Below, piece after piece: positions 1 to 6,164 of a DNA stretch of 9,151 nt. A model generated the notes under the pieces. That model did not search any database. It saw nothing but the letters and a program-made list of their open reading frames with translations, and was not told where the DNA came from. The DNA is from an uncultured Collinsella sp. Its GTDB lineage: Bacteria; Actinomycetota; Coriobacteriia; Coriobacteriales; Coriobacteriaceae. The position numbers and the translations under genes were made by a program. The stretch covers positions 1 to 9,151 of the forward strand of contig CAADUO010000054.1 in NCBI GenBank assembly GCA_900752215.1, written 5' to 3'. The number at the start of each line of letters is the position of its first letter. Within the stretch, counting starts at the first letter, position 1.

Positions 1-79
1 GCCCGGTCGGCGGCCCGTTCTGGGCGCGCCTCAATCGTAGCCCGAGACGGTCCCAGGCTGACAATTTCGACTGTAATGG
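1..79 (-). mobile_element. Upstream (left) end of a second IS110-family element, partial
   Basis: These bases align collinearly with the outer end of the complete IS110 element in this window (7755-7852). A 16-base block at 1-16 matches 7755-7770 with one difference. ATCGTAG occurs at 34-40 and at 7787-7793. GACTGTAATGG occurs at 69-79 and at 7842-7852. Beyond that last block the two sequences diverge completely, so the element boundary is about there. The middle part differs and is about 19 bases shorter here. A hairpin, GCCC-loop-GGGC (13-25), sits at the same relative place as 7767-7778 although the loop differs. The rest of the element, including any transposase, would lie left of the window on the minus strand. 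It could be a solo remnant; the window cannot tell. Confidence 0.6.
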
Positions 80-113
80 ACGTTCTTAAATGACTAGTCA
101 TTTGGGAACGTCC
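78..113. repeat. 36-bp palindrome (REP-like or operator-like)
   Basis: The arms GGACGTTC (78-85) and GAACGTCC (106-113) enclose a perfect 16-bp palindrome (88-103, centre CTAG). The only non-complementary positions are TT (86-87) against GG (104-105), which pair as wobbles in RNA. All 18 position pairs are therefore accounted for in a folded transcript, with a CTAG tetraloop. It begins exactly where the IS110-like end stops. No T-run follows, so it is not a standard terminator. It could be a dispersed palindromic repeat, a dimeric regulator site for the downstream transporter gene, or an IS target. Confidence 0.7.
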
Positions 114-160
114 CCAATGAGTATGTGGGGAAGCAGATTTTCCGCTCGCCGATTTGTGTC

Positions 161-187
161 TTGAAAAATGTATATAACGACTATAAC
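161..187 (+). promoter_or_regulatory. Putative promoter of the EamA transporter gene
   Basis: TTGAAA (161-166) could be a -35 element and TATAAC (182-187) a -10 element, with a short 15-bp spacer. A start of transcription near 194 would leave a leader of about 35 bases before the TTG start at 229. This is a sequence-only guess; the short spacer lowers confidence. Confidence 0.35.
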
Positions 188-228
188 GTAGTATGAAACA
201 TATTGGAAACAATACCGAGGAGGCTGCG

Positions 229-1311
229 TTGAAGAAAAGCAATCTGGGCTATGTGCTGGTGCTGATCGCCGCGCTTATGTGGGGCACCATCGGAATCTTT
301 GTTAACGGAATATCGGCCCTGGGTGTTTCGTCTCAGAGCATGGCGGCCTTTCGCCTGTTGTCGGGTGCTGTCTTAATGGCTCCGGTCTTGGCATTTATGG
401 GTTGCCAGGGAGGTGCTCGTGAGGGAAAAGTCTCGGGTCCCATGGCACTGTTCAAGGCAAGTCCTAAAGAGCTTGTTCCCTGCGCGCTTCTTGGCATTAT
501 CGGCCTCGCCGCCGCTAACACGCTTTATTACGAGTGCATGGGCGAGGTGGGCATGTCCACGGCCTCGGTGCTGCTCTACACCTCGCCGGTGTTTGGCGTC
601 GCGCTCGGTCGCGTGCTTTATCGCGAGGACGTGACCCCCAACAAGCTCGTCGCCATCGTCTTTAACATTGTGGGTTGCGTGCTCGCGGTGACGAGCGGCG
701 ACCTGTCTGGTTTCCATTTCTCGGTTTGGGGCGTCGCGTCGGGTGTGATCGCCGGACTTTGCGGTGCACTGCTGGCGGTGTTTAGCCGTATGGCTACCAA
801 GACGCTGCATCCGCTGGCGGTGACGTTTTGGGGCTTTGTCTTTGGCGGATGCTTTATGGCAGTGCTTTCGGCTCCGTGGTCCGATGTAGCCGCGGCAATG
901 TCCCCGCAGCTCATTCTGCTGTTCGCAGGCTTTGGCTTTATTCCTACGGCTCTTGCGTACATCTTCTATATGCAGGGCCTTTCGATGGATCTTGAGACAT
1001 CGAAGGTGCCGGTCGTGGCTTCGTTCGAAACCGTGGCGACCGTTCTGGTCGGTATTGGCATCTACGCCGAGCCCGCTGGCGCGATCAAGGTCCTGGGCAT
1101 CGTGCTGGTGCTCGCGTCCATCCTGATTATGAACACCGATTTCTCCAAGCTGCGCAACAGTACCTTTGTCGGCCATATCGTTGAGAGCATGACCTTTAAG
1201 CCCAACGCGTGGTGGACGGAGAAATCGCAGGACATGGATCTGTTCCGCGAGCGCACGGGCATCGCGCTGGAGCCCACCGTGCAGGAAAGCCCCTGGTACT
1301 TCGTGCGATAG
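229..1311 (+). CDS. DMT superfamily transporter, EamA family
   Basis: This is an integral membrane transporter of the drug/metabolite transporter superfamily; such proteins export or import small metabolites, but the substrate cannot be read from sequence. About ten hydrophobic segments form two EamA repeats (roughly residues 8-150 and 165-300 of 360). The early WGTIGIF stretch is typical of the first repeat. The TTG at 229 is preferred because GAGGAGG (217-223) lies 5 bases before it. An upstream in-frame ATG at 193 has no ribosome binding site and falls at the likely transcription start. The last 60 residues, after the final membrane segment, form a hydrophilic tail with several aromatic residues (ending SPWYFVR), longer than usual for the family. 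The gene is alone between an IS-like end and the PTS operon. Family is confident; function unknown. Confidence 0.9.
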   Translation: MKKSNLGYVLVLIAALMWGTIGIFVNGISALGVSSQSMAAFRLLSGAVLMAPVLAFMGCQGGAREGKVSGPMALFKASPKELVPCALLGIIGLAAANTLYYECMGEVGMSTASVLLYTSPVFGVALGRVLYREDVTPNKLVAIVFNIVGCVLAVTSGDLSGFHFSVWGVASGVIAGLCGALLAVFSRMATKTLHPLAVTFWGFVFGGCFMAVLSAPWSDVAAAMSPQLILLFAGFGFIPTALAYIFYMQGLSMDLETSKVPVVASFETVATVLVGIGIYAEPAGAIKVLGIVLVLASILIMNTDFSKLRNSTFVGHIVESMTFKPNAWWTEKSQDMDLFRERTGIALEPTVQESPWYFVR

Positions 1312-1493
1312 GGGATTGGCGAGGCGTCTGATCTGGGGTTATCCAGCCAGCGTCGATCTGCCCTGCACCAACGTTTCGAGTACGTTAAACCCGTCAACGG
1401 TCGATTTTCACCCGCGAACGGTCTTTATACTAATTAGCAATATAAGCAACGTATAAGACGTTATAATGACCATAATGAAAAGGAGGAGGCAAG
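1312..1493 (+). promoter_or_regulatory. PTS operon control region
   Basis: This 182-base gap holds two 12-base direct repeats, CCGTCAACGGTC (1391-1402) and CCGCGAACGGTC (1412-1423). They match at 10 of 12 positions and are offset by 21 bp, two helical turns. A candidate -10 TATACT (1426-1431) follows at once. Such placement suits an activator lying upstream of a weak promoter, because no good -35 is visible. Further down, a perfect TATAAT (1462-1467) and the inverted repeat AACGT-5 nt-ACGTT (1448-1462) offer a second promoter/operator possibility. A strong ribosome binding site, AGGAGGAGG (1481-1489), precedes the ATG at 1494. No clear terminator for the upstream transporter gene is seen. Confidence 0.45.
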
Positions 1494-2417
1494 ATGAATC
1501 AGATCATTCTCGCATCTCATGGCGGCCTGGCCGCAGGCGCCAAAGACACGCTCGAGATGGTTCTCGGCGACGTGTCGAACGTCCACGTCGTGTCGCTTGC
1601 TCGTGACGACAAGGAGCCCATCACCAATAAGGTGGACGCCATGATCGCCACGTTCAACGCGGACGACACCGTCTATGTGCTGACCGATATGCTCGGCAGC
1701 TCGGTCAACAACAACATGGTCGAGCTTTCCAAGAACGGCACGAAGTTCACGGTTGTCAGCGGTTTCAACATCCCGCTGGCGCTCACGCTCGCTATGAGCC
1801 CCGTCCCCGTCAAGGGCGCCGAGCTCGCGGCCCTCATCAATGAGGCCCGCACCGGTCTGACCAACCCCAACGCACCGGTCGAGGCCGCCGCGGCTCCCGC
1901 CAAGAAGGCCAAGGCGTCCCGTCACAGCTCCGGTCCCGCCAAGATCGTCCTCGCACGTCTTGACTACCGTCTGCTGCACGGCCAGGTCGTCTTTACCTGG
2001 ACCACCAAGGTTCAGGCCGAGCGCATCATCGTCGTCGACAACGCTGCCGCCAACGATGACATCAAGAAGGGCGCTCTTAAGCTGGCCAAGCCCCAGGGCG
2101 TGCGCCTGAACGTCTTCACCGTCGAGCGTGCCCTCGCCAAGATGGATAAGCTCAACACCCTCGGCGAGCGCGTCATGTTCGTTTTTGGCAACACTGCCGA
2201 GATGCTGCAGTTCTGCCAGGGCTACAAGCTCGACGCCATCAACCTGGGCGCCACCGCCAACCACGACGGCGCCGATCAGGTCGGCGGCAAGGACAGCTCC
2301 GTCTTCCTCGACGCCACCCAGAAGGCCGACGTCAACCAGCTGCTCGACATGGGCATCAAGCTCTATGTTCAGCAGACCCCTACGTATCAGAGCGTCGACA
2401 TCGACGCCAAGCTGTAA
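1494..2417 (+). CDS. PTS mannose/fructose/sorbose family EIIAB fusion
   Basis: This cytoplasmic phosphocarrier of a mannose-family phosphotransferase system has 307 residues, close to E. coli ManX, which has the same IIA-linker-IIB order. The EIIA domain spans about residues 1-125; His9 in ILASHGG is the expected site phosphorylated by HPr. A flexible Ala/Pro/Lys linker covers about 127-146. The EIIB domain runs from about 147 to the end; His162 in RLLHGQV is the expected second phosphohistidine, which donates to the sugar. It is the first gene of the operon, with EIIC starting 36 bases later. A weak hairpin (CAGGC-TTTT-GCCTG, 2423-2436) sits in that gap. The family also includes fructoselysine/glucoselysine (Gfr), sorbose and N-acetylgalactosamine transporters, so the substrate is not fixed by this subunit. 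Confidence 0.95.
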   Translation: MNQIILASHGGLAAGAKDTLEMVLGDVSNVHVVSLARDDKEPITNKVDAMIATFNADDTVYVLTDMLGSSVNNNMVELSKNGTKFTVVSGFNIPLALTLAMSPVPVKGAELAALINEARTGLTNPNAPVEAAAAPAKKAKASRHSSGPAKIVLARLDYRLLHGQVVFTWTTKVQAERIIVVDNAAANDDIKKGALKLAKPQGVRLNVFTVERALAKMDKLNTLGERVMFVFGNTAEMLQFCQGYKLDAINLGATANHDGADQVGGKDSSVFLDATQKADVNQLLDMGIKLYVQQTPTYQSVDIDAKL

Positions 2418-2453
2418 TCAACCAGGCTTTTGCCTGACTGAAAGGAGAAGGGT

Positions 2454-3248
2454 ATGAATACGTTCATCAGTGCGGTGCTCGTCGGCCTCGTCGGCGTGTT
2501 CTGCATGTGGGACTCCCGCCTGCTCGGTCGTCTTAACTTCGAGCAGCCCCTCGTTGGCGCTACGCTCGTCGGTCTGCTGCTGGGCGATGTGCCCACCGGC
2601 CTTGCCGTCGGTGCCGCCGTCGAGCTCGTGTCCATGGGCCTGGTGCAGGTCGGCGCCGCCGTTCCGCCCGATATGGTCCTGGGCGGCATCGTGGCCGCTG
2701 CCTTTGCGTGCCTGACCGATGCTTCCGCCGAGACCGCCATGACGATCGCCATCCCGGTCGCCGTCCTGGGTCAGCTCCTCGGCATCGTGTTCCGTTCCAT
2801 CATCGCCGCCCTCACCCATGTGGCAGATAGCGCGATCGATAACGGAAAGTTCAAGACCGCTTACCGTATGCACATCTGCGCCGGCTCCGGTCTGTACGCT
2901 GTCATGTACTTCCTGCCGATCTTCCTCGCCGTCTTTGTTGGCACCGACCTGGTTCAGGCCATCGTCAACATGGTTCCCGAGTGGCTGTCCACTGGTCTTA
3001 ACGTTTCGACCAAGATCATGACCGCCTACGGCTTGGCCCTGCTGCTCACCATGATGATCAAGAAGGGTATGACTCCGTTCCTGTTCATCGGTTTCCTGCT
3101 CGCCGCTTACCTCAACCTGTCCGTCATCGCGGTCGCTCTGATCGGTGTGTGCCTGGCTGTCGTCTTCATGGGCTTCAAGTTCAACGGTTCCCATGCAGCT
3201 GCCGGTGTCGATTCCGACTACGATCCGCTCGAAGACGACGAAGACTAA
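2454..3248 (+). CDS. PTS mannose/fructose/sorbose family EIIC subunit
   Basis: This is the membrane channel subunit that, together with EIID, translocates the substrate while EIIB phosphorylates it. At 264 residues it is nearly the length of E. coli ManY. It is strongly hydrophobic through about residue 240, with the Gly-rich segments LVGLLLGDVPTGLAVGAA and VLGGIVAAAFACL typical of this family. It ends in an acidic tail (DPLEDDED). The ATG at 2454 follows AAAGGAG (2441-2447) by 6 bases. The stop codon overlaps the ribosome binding site of EIID, so the two are very likely translationally linked. Confidence 0.95.
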   Translation: MNTFISAVLVGLVGVFCMWDSRLLGRLNFEQPLVGATLVGLLLGDVPTGLAVGAAVELVSMGLVQVGAAVPPDMVLGGIVAAAFACLTDASAETAMTIAIPVAVLGQLLGIVFRSIIAALTHVADSAIDNGKFKTAYRMHICAGSGLYAVMYFLPIFLAVFVGTDLVQAIVNMVPEWLSTGLNVSTKIMTAYGLALLLTMMIKKGMTPFLFIGFLLAAYLNLSVIAVALIGVCLAVVFMGFKFNGSHAAAGVDSDYDPLEDDED

Positions 3249-3261
3249 GGAGGAACACACT

Positions 3262-4095
3262 ATGGCAACCGCAACCAAGGACGTGTCCCTGAACAAGAAG
3301 GTCAGCCAGTTCTTCTGGCGCTCCTGGGCCATCCAGGCCTCTTGGAACTACGAGCGTCAGATGAACATGGGCTTCCTCTACGGCATGGTTCCCACGCTCG
3401 ATCGCCTCTATCCGGACGAGTCCGACCCCAAGCAGCTCGCTGCTAAGAAAGAGGCTTACCACCGTCACATGGCGTTCTACAACTGCACCCCGCAGACGAG
3501 CGCTTTCATCCTGGGCCTCTCCGCCTCCATGGAGGAGGAGTACGCCAAGGACCCCGAGAATTTCGATCCCGATTCGATCAACGCGGTCAAGACCTCCCTC
3601 ATGGGTCCGCTTTCCGGCATCGGTGACTCCTTCTTCCAGGGCACCATCCGCGTTATCGCCTTTGGCCTGGGCGTTCAGCTGGCTCAGCAGGGCTCCATCA
3701 TGGGCCCGATTCTGGCCATGCTCATCTCCATTGTCCCCTCTGTGCTGATCACTTGGTTCGCAGCCAAGATGGGCTATCAGGGCGGCCACGAGTACCTGAG
3801 CAAGCTTCAGGGCGGCGACCTCATGGAGAAGCTCATGTATGTCTGCGGCATCGTGGGTCTTATGTCCGTGGGCGGCATGATCGCTACGCTGATCGGCGCC
3901 ACCACCCCGCTGCAGTTCGCTGAGGGCACCGTCGTTATCCAGGACATCCTGGACGGCATGATGCCCCAGATGATCTCCCTTGGCCTCACCGGCCTTATGT
4001 ACTGGCTCATCAAGAAGAACGTCAACACCGGTTGGCTTCTCGTGATCGCCATCGTGGGCGGCATCGCCCTCTCCGCGGCCGGCATCCTGGCCTAG
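3262..4095 (+). CDS. PTS mannose/fructose/sorbose family EIID subunit
   Basis: This membrane partner of EIIC has 277 residues, the usual size for the family (ManZ-like). Family signatures are NYERQMNMGF (residues 29-38) and MGPLSGIGDS (114-123) in the soluble N-terminal half. Several membrane segments follow in the C-terminal half, ending in a hydrophobic helix at the C-terminus. The ATG at 3262 is chosen because AAGGAGG (3247-3253), which overlaps the EIIC stop, lies 8 bases upstream. A longer in-frame extension into EIIC has no support. It is the last of three tightly packed PTS genes; a 200-base gap then separates it from the SIS gene. EIID is found only in the mannose family, which confirms the transporter class. 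Confidence 0.95.
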   Translation: MATATKDVSLNKKVSQFFWRSWAIQASWNYERQMNMGFLYGMVPTLDRLYPDESDPKQLAAKKEAYHRHMAFYNCTPQTSAFILGLSASMEEEYAKDPENFDPDSINAVKTSLMGPLSGIGDSFFQGTIRVIAFGLGVQLAQQGSIMGPILAMLISIVPSVLITWFAAKMGYQGGHEYLSKLQGGDLMEKLMYVCGIVGLMSVGGMIATLIGATTPLQFAEGTVVIQDILDGMMPQMISLGLTGLMYWLIKKNVNTGWLLVIAIVGGIALSAAGILA

Positions 4096-4120
4096 TCGCG
4101 ACCAAGCGTCTAACCGCTTT

Positions 4121-4160
4121 CCCCCGGGGGCCTGCCTGGCATCCCATACCCCAGGCAGGC
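4121..4160 (+). terminator. Intercistronic hairpin after EIID (attenuator or partial terminator)
   Basis: A perfect 10-bp stem, GCCTGCCTGG (4130-4139) with CCAGGCAGGC (4151-4160), has an 11-base loop and is preceded by CCCCCGGGGG (4121-4130). Only TT follows, so it is a poor intrinsic terminator. It may instead shield the 3' end of the PTS mRNA or reduce read-through into the SIS gene, which would explain the long gap. Confidence 0.5.
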
Positions 4161-4173
4161 TTCCATCCCTAAA

Positions 4174-4204
4174 ATGCGACAATGGGACAGTCCCTTTGTC
4201 GCAT
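4174..4204. repeat. 31-base interrupted palindrome
   Basis: ATGCGACAA (4174-4182) pairs with TTGTCGCAT (4196-4204), and GGGAC (4184-4188) pairs with GTCCC (4190-4194), around a single central A (4189). Only T4183/T4195 is unpaired: 14 of 15 symmetrical positions match. It lies between the PTS genes and the SIS gene. The near-perfect symmetry with a one-base centre suggests a repeat unit or protein site rather than a terminator. Confidence 0.65.
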
Positions 4205-4295
4205 CCTTAACGGGCCGGCGACTCGGTCCAAACCACGGTAACCCTGCGAGCGCCCGGCAATGTGGCGCCGCAAAAAATCGAAAGGAATGTGTCAG

Positions 4296-5279
4296 ATGTA
4301 CGAGATCGACCTTAACCTCCCTAAGCAGATCGTCGCTGACGTCCTGTCCAACCACGAGATCCACAGCGTCGCTTTCGTCGGCTGCGGTGCTTCCATGTCC
4401 GACCTTTACCCTGCCAAGTACTTCCTGGCCAACAACACGGACAAGCTGAACGTTCAGATCTTCACCGCTAACGAGTTCAACTACGACACGCCTTCCTGGG
4501 TCAACGAGCACACCTTCGTGATCACCTGCTCCCTCGGTGGCTCCACGCCCGAGACCGTCGAGGCCAACAAGACCGCCAAGAAGCACAACTGCCCGGTCGT
4601 CTCCCTCACCAACAAGGCTGGCTCCGCTCTGACCGTCGACGCTGACTACGTCATCGTTCACGGCTTCCACGCCAACTTCGCTGCCAAGTGCGAGAAGCCC
4701 GGCTACGCCATCGCTCTTGCTGTCGAGATCCTTCAGCAGACCGAGGGCTATGACCACTACGAGGACATGATCACCGGCCTCACCAACGTCTTCGAGCTCT
4801 GCGAGAACGCCGCTCAGCACTGCAAGAAGCTCGCCAAGAAGTTCGCCGAGGACTTCAAGGACGACAAGATGATCTACTTCATGGCTTCCGGTGCCTCCGA
4901 GAAGATGGCTTATTCTCACGCCGCCTTCCTGTTCACCGAGATGCAGTGGATCGACGCCGCCGCCTACAACACCGGCGAGTACTTCCACGGCCCGTTCGAG
5001 GTTTCCACCGAGGGTAAGCCCTACGTCTTCTTCATGTCCGATGGCGCTACCCGTCCGATGGATGCCCGCGCCCTCACCTTCCTTGAGCGCATGGGTGCCA
5101 AGGTCGCTCTGATCGACTCCAAGGACTACGGCCTGGCTGACGCCGTGCCCGCGAGCGTCGTCACCTACTTCAACCCGCTGCTGCACCTCGCCGTTATGCG
5201 CGAGTACGGCAACCAGATCGCCGAGGCCCGTCAGCACCCGCTGACCATGCGTCGCTACATGTGGAAGCTTTCCTACTAA
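4296..5279 (+). CDS. SIS-domain sugar-phosphate deglycase/isomerase, FrlB/GfrF-like
   Basis: This cytoplasmic enzyme of the sugar isomerase (SIS) family has 327 residues. The first SIS domain covers about residues 20-160, with the phosphosugar-binding loops VGCGAS (28-33) and CSLGGSTPET (78-87). The second covers about 190-320 and has G-E228-Y-F-H231-G-P-F-E235, the motif seen as GEFRHGPLE in E. coli FrlB as I recall it. The end (HPLTMRRYMWKLSY) also resembles the FrlB terminus (...RRYYGGLVEY). FrlB-type enzymes split fructosamine 6-phosphates, such as fructoselysine 6-phosphate, into glucose 6-phosphate and the free amine. The ATG at 4296 lies 9 bases after AAAGGA (4281-4286); the ATG at 4287 directly abuts it and is unlikely. 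Its position behind a mannose-family PTS mirrors gfr loci. AgaS-type or other amino-sugar enzymes are alternatives, since SIS proteins are easily misassigned. Confidence 0.85.
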   Translation: MYEIDLNLPKQIVADVLSNHEIHSVAFVGCGASMSDLYPAKYFLANNTDKLNVQIFTANEFNYDTPSWVNEHTFVITCSLGGSTPETVEANKTAKKHNCPVVSLTNKAGSALTVDADYVIVHGFHANFAAKCEKPGYAIALAVEILQQTEGYDHYEDMITGLTNVFELCENAAQHCKKLAKKFAEDFKDDKMIYFMASGASEKMAYSHAAFLFTEMQWIDAAAYNTGEYFHGPFEVSTEGKPYVFFMSDGATRPMDARALTFLERMGAKVALIDSKDYGLADAVPASVVTYFNPLLHLAVMREYGNQIAEARQHPLTMRRYMWKLSY

Positions 5280-5313
5280 TCACAAGTAAGTAGACCTTAC
5301 GGGTTGATTGAGA

Positions 5314-5345
5314 GGGGATGGGGTTTGTGCCCCGTCCCCTTTTTT
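5314..5345 (+). terminator. Intrinsic terminator of the PTS-SIS operon
   Basis: GGGGATGGGG (5314-5323) pairs with CCCCGTCCCC (5330-5339) over ten positions (one T-G wobble) around the loop TTTGTG, and six Ts follow (5340-5345). It begins 35 bases after the SIS stop codon and is the clearest terminator in the window. Confidence 0.93.
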
Positions 5346-5390
5346 GCTCTGGGGAGGGCGTGTCTGTCGCGCCGTAAAACCCCAGATAAA

Positions 5391-5425
5391 ACCTACCAAA
5401 ATAAACCTGACCCTATTTGGCAGGT
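5391..5425 (+). other. Imperfect inverted repeat in the leader of the HAD gene
   Basis: ACCT (5391-5394) and CCAAAATA (5396-5403) face TATTTGG (5414-5420) and AGGT (5422-5425), with one bulged A and one mismatch. The 3' arm touches the ribosome binding region (GGAGGAG, 5427-5433), so a folded leader could influence translation. Rather weak; it may be chance. Confidence 0.3.
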
Positions 5426-5439
5426 GGGAGGAGATGCGT

Positions 5440-6069
5440 ATGATCAAGGCAGTGCTGTTTGACATGGACGGCGTGCTGGTCGATACAGAGTGGTTCTACA
5501 ACCGTCGTCGTGTGGCGTTTATGGAGGAGAAGGGCTTCCACTTTGACGAGATCCCCGATCTTTCGGGGTCTAACGAGCCTGCCATTTGGGAGGCGCTGGT
5601 GCCCGACGATGTTGAGCTGCGCGAACGCCTGCGCGTTGAGTACAAGCAGGTCTACAGCCCGGACCATCCCGTTCCGTATGCCGAGCTGCTCAACGAGCAG
5701 ACGGAGCCGGTGATGCGTGAGCTGCACGAGCGCGGCGTGAAGTGCGCCATCGCGAGCTCGTCCTATCGCGAGTTGATTGACGAGCTGGTGGAGATCGCTG
5801 GCATTGCCGATGTGCTGGATTACACCATCAGCGGCCACGAGTGCAGTGCGTTTAAGCCCGACCCCGAGATCTACCTGCGCGCCATGGAAGCGCTGGGTGT
5901 GGAGCCTGCCGAGTGCCTGGTTATCGAGGATTCGCCTTTGGGCATCGAGGCCGGCAAGCGCTCCGGCGCTCGAGTCCTGGCGCTGCGTCCGCACGAGGGC
6001 GTCAGCCTCGATCAATCGCGAGCCGATGTCGTTATCGATAATCTGACCGACATTTTGGCCGCTTTGTAG
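5440..6069 (+). CDS. HAD-superfamily hydrolase, beta-phosphoglucomutase-like
   Basis: This cytoplasmic phosphatase or phosphomutase has 209 residues. Motif I is VLFDMDGVL with nucleophile Asp8 and acid/base Asp10. A helical cap (about residues 15-80) marks subfamily I. Motif II is IASSS (104-108), motif III Lys139 in FKPDPE, and motif IV ED at 163-164 in VIEDSPLG. This full set predicts an active enzyme on a small sugar phosphate; the exact substrate cannot be read. The ATG at 5440 has GGAGGAG (5427-5433) 6 bases upstream, whereas the ATG at 5434 abuts it directly. The gene follows the operon terminator by about 95 bases, so it is probably transcribed separately or by read-through. It may handle a phosphosugar from the PTS pathway, but that is only inferred from adjacency. 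Confidence 0.9.
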   Translation: MIKAVLFDMDGVLVDTEWFYNRRRVAFMEEKGFHFDEIPDLSGSNEPAIWEALVPDDVELRERLRVEYKQVYSPDHPVPYAELLNEQTEPVMRELHERGVKCAIASSSYRELIDELVEIAGIADVLDYTISGHECSAFKPDPEIYLRAMEALGVEPAECLVIEDSPLGIEAGKRSGARVLALRPHEGVSLDQSRADVVIDNLTDILAAL

Positions 6070-6076
6070 TGTCAAT

Positions 6077-6116
6077 CCGCCGCAAGAAGCACGGGTTCAA
6101 ACGTTTTTTGCGGTGG
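6077..6116 (+). other. Stem-loop just after the HAD gene
   Basis: CCGCCGCAA (6077-6085) pairs with TTGCGGTGG (6108-6116) over nine positions (one wobble), with a 22-base loop that contains AAACGTTT. It begins 8 bases after the stop codon. No T-run follows the 3' arm, so it is at best a weak or factor-assisted terminator or an mRNA end protector. Confidence 0.4.
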
Positions 6117-6164
6117 ACTGGCTCAATTTGGTTTCTATTTTGATCCGTTTGGCTTCGATTCGGG

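Noticed and set aside
2423..2436. Hairpin between EIIAB and EIIC as a terminator
   Set aside because: The stem is only five pairs with no following T-run, and the operon clearly continues with a strong ribosome binding site.
3145..3261. N-terminal extension of EIID into the EIIC gene
   Set aside because: The extension has no family similarity. A good ribosome binding site and family-length protein support the ATG at 3262.
2418..4182. Long minus-strand frames opposite EIIC and EIID
   Set aside because: They are composed of His/Asp/Gly/Glu-rich sequence without motifs and lie opposite confident PTS genes.
4110..5237. Open frame of 375 codons on the minus strand over the SIS gene
   Set aside because: It is the antisense shadow of a well-supported SIS gene and reads as a Val/Leu/Gly/Asp-rich low-information protein.
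5308..5439. N-terminal extension of the HAD protein
   Set aside because: The extension reads through the terminator hairpin and has no HAD similarity. Motif I begins directly after the Met at 5440.
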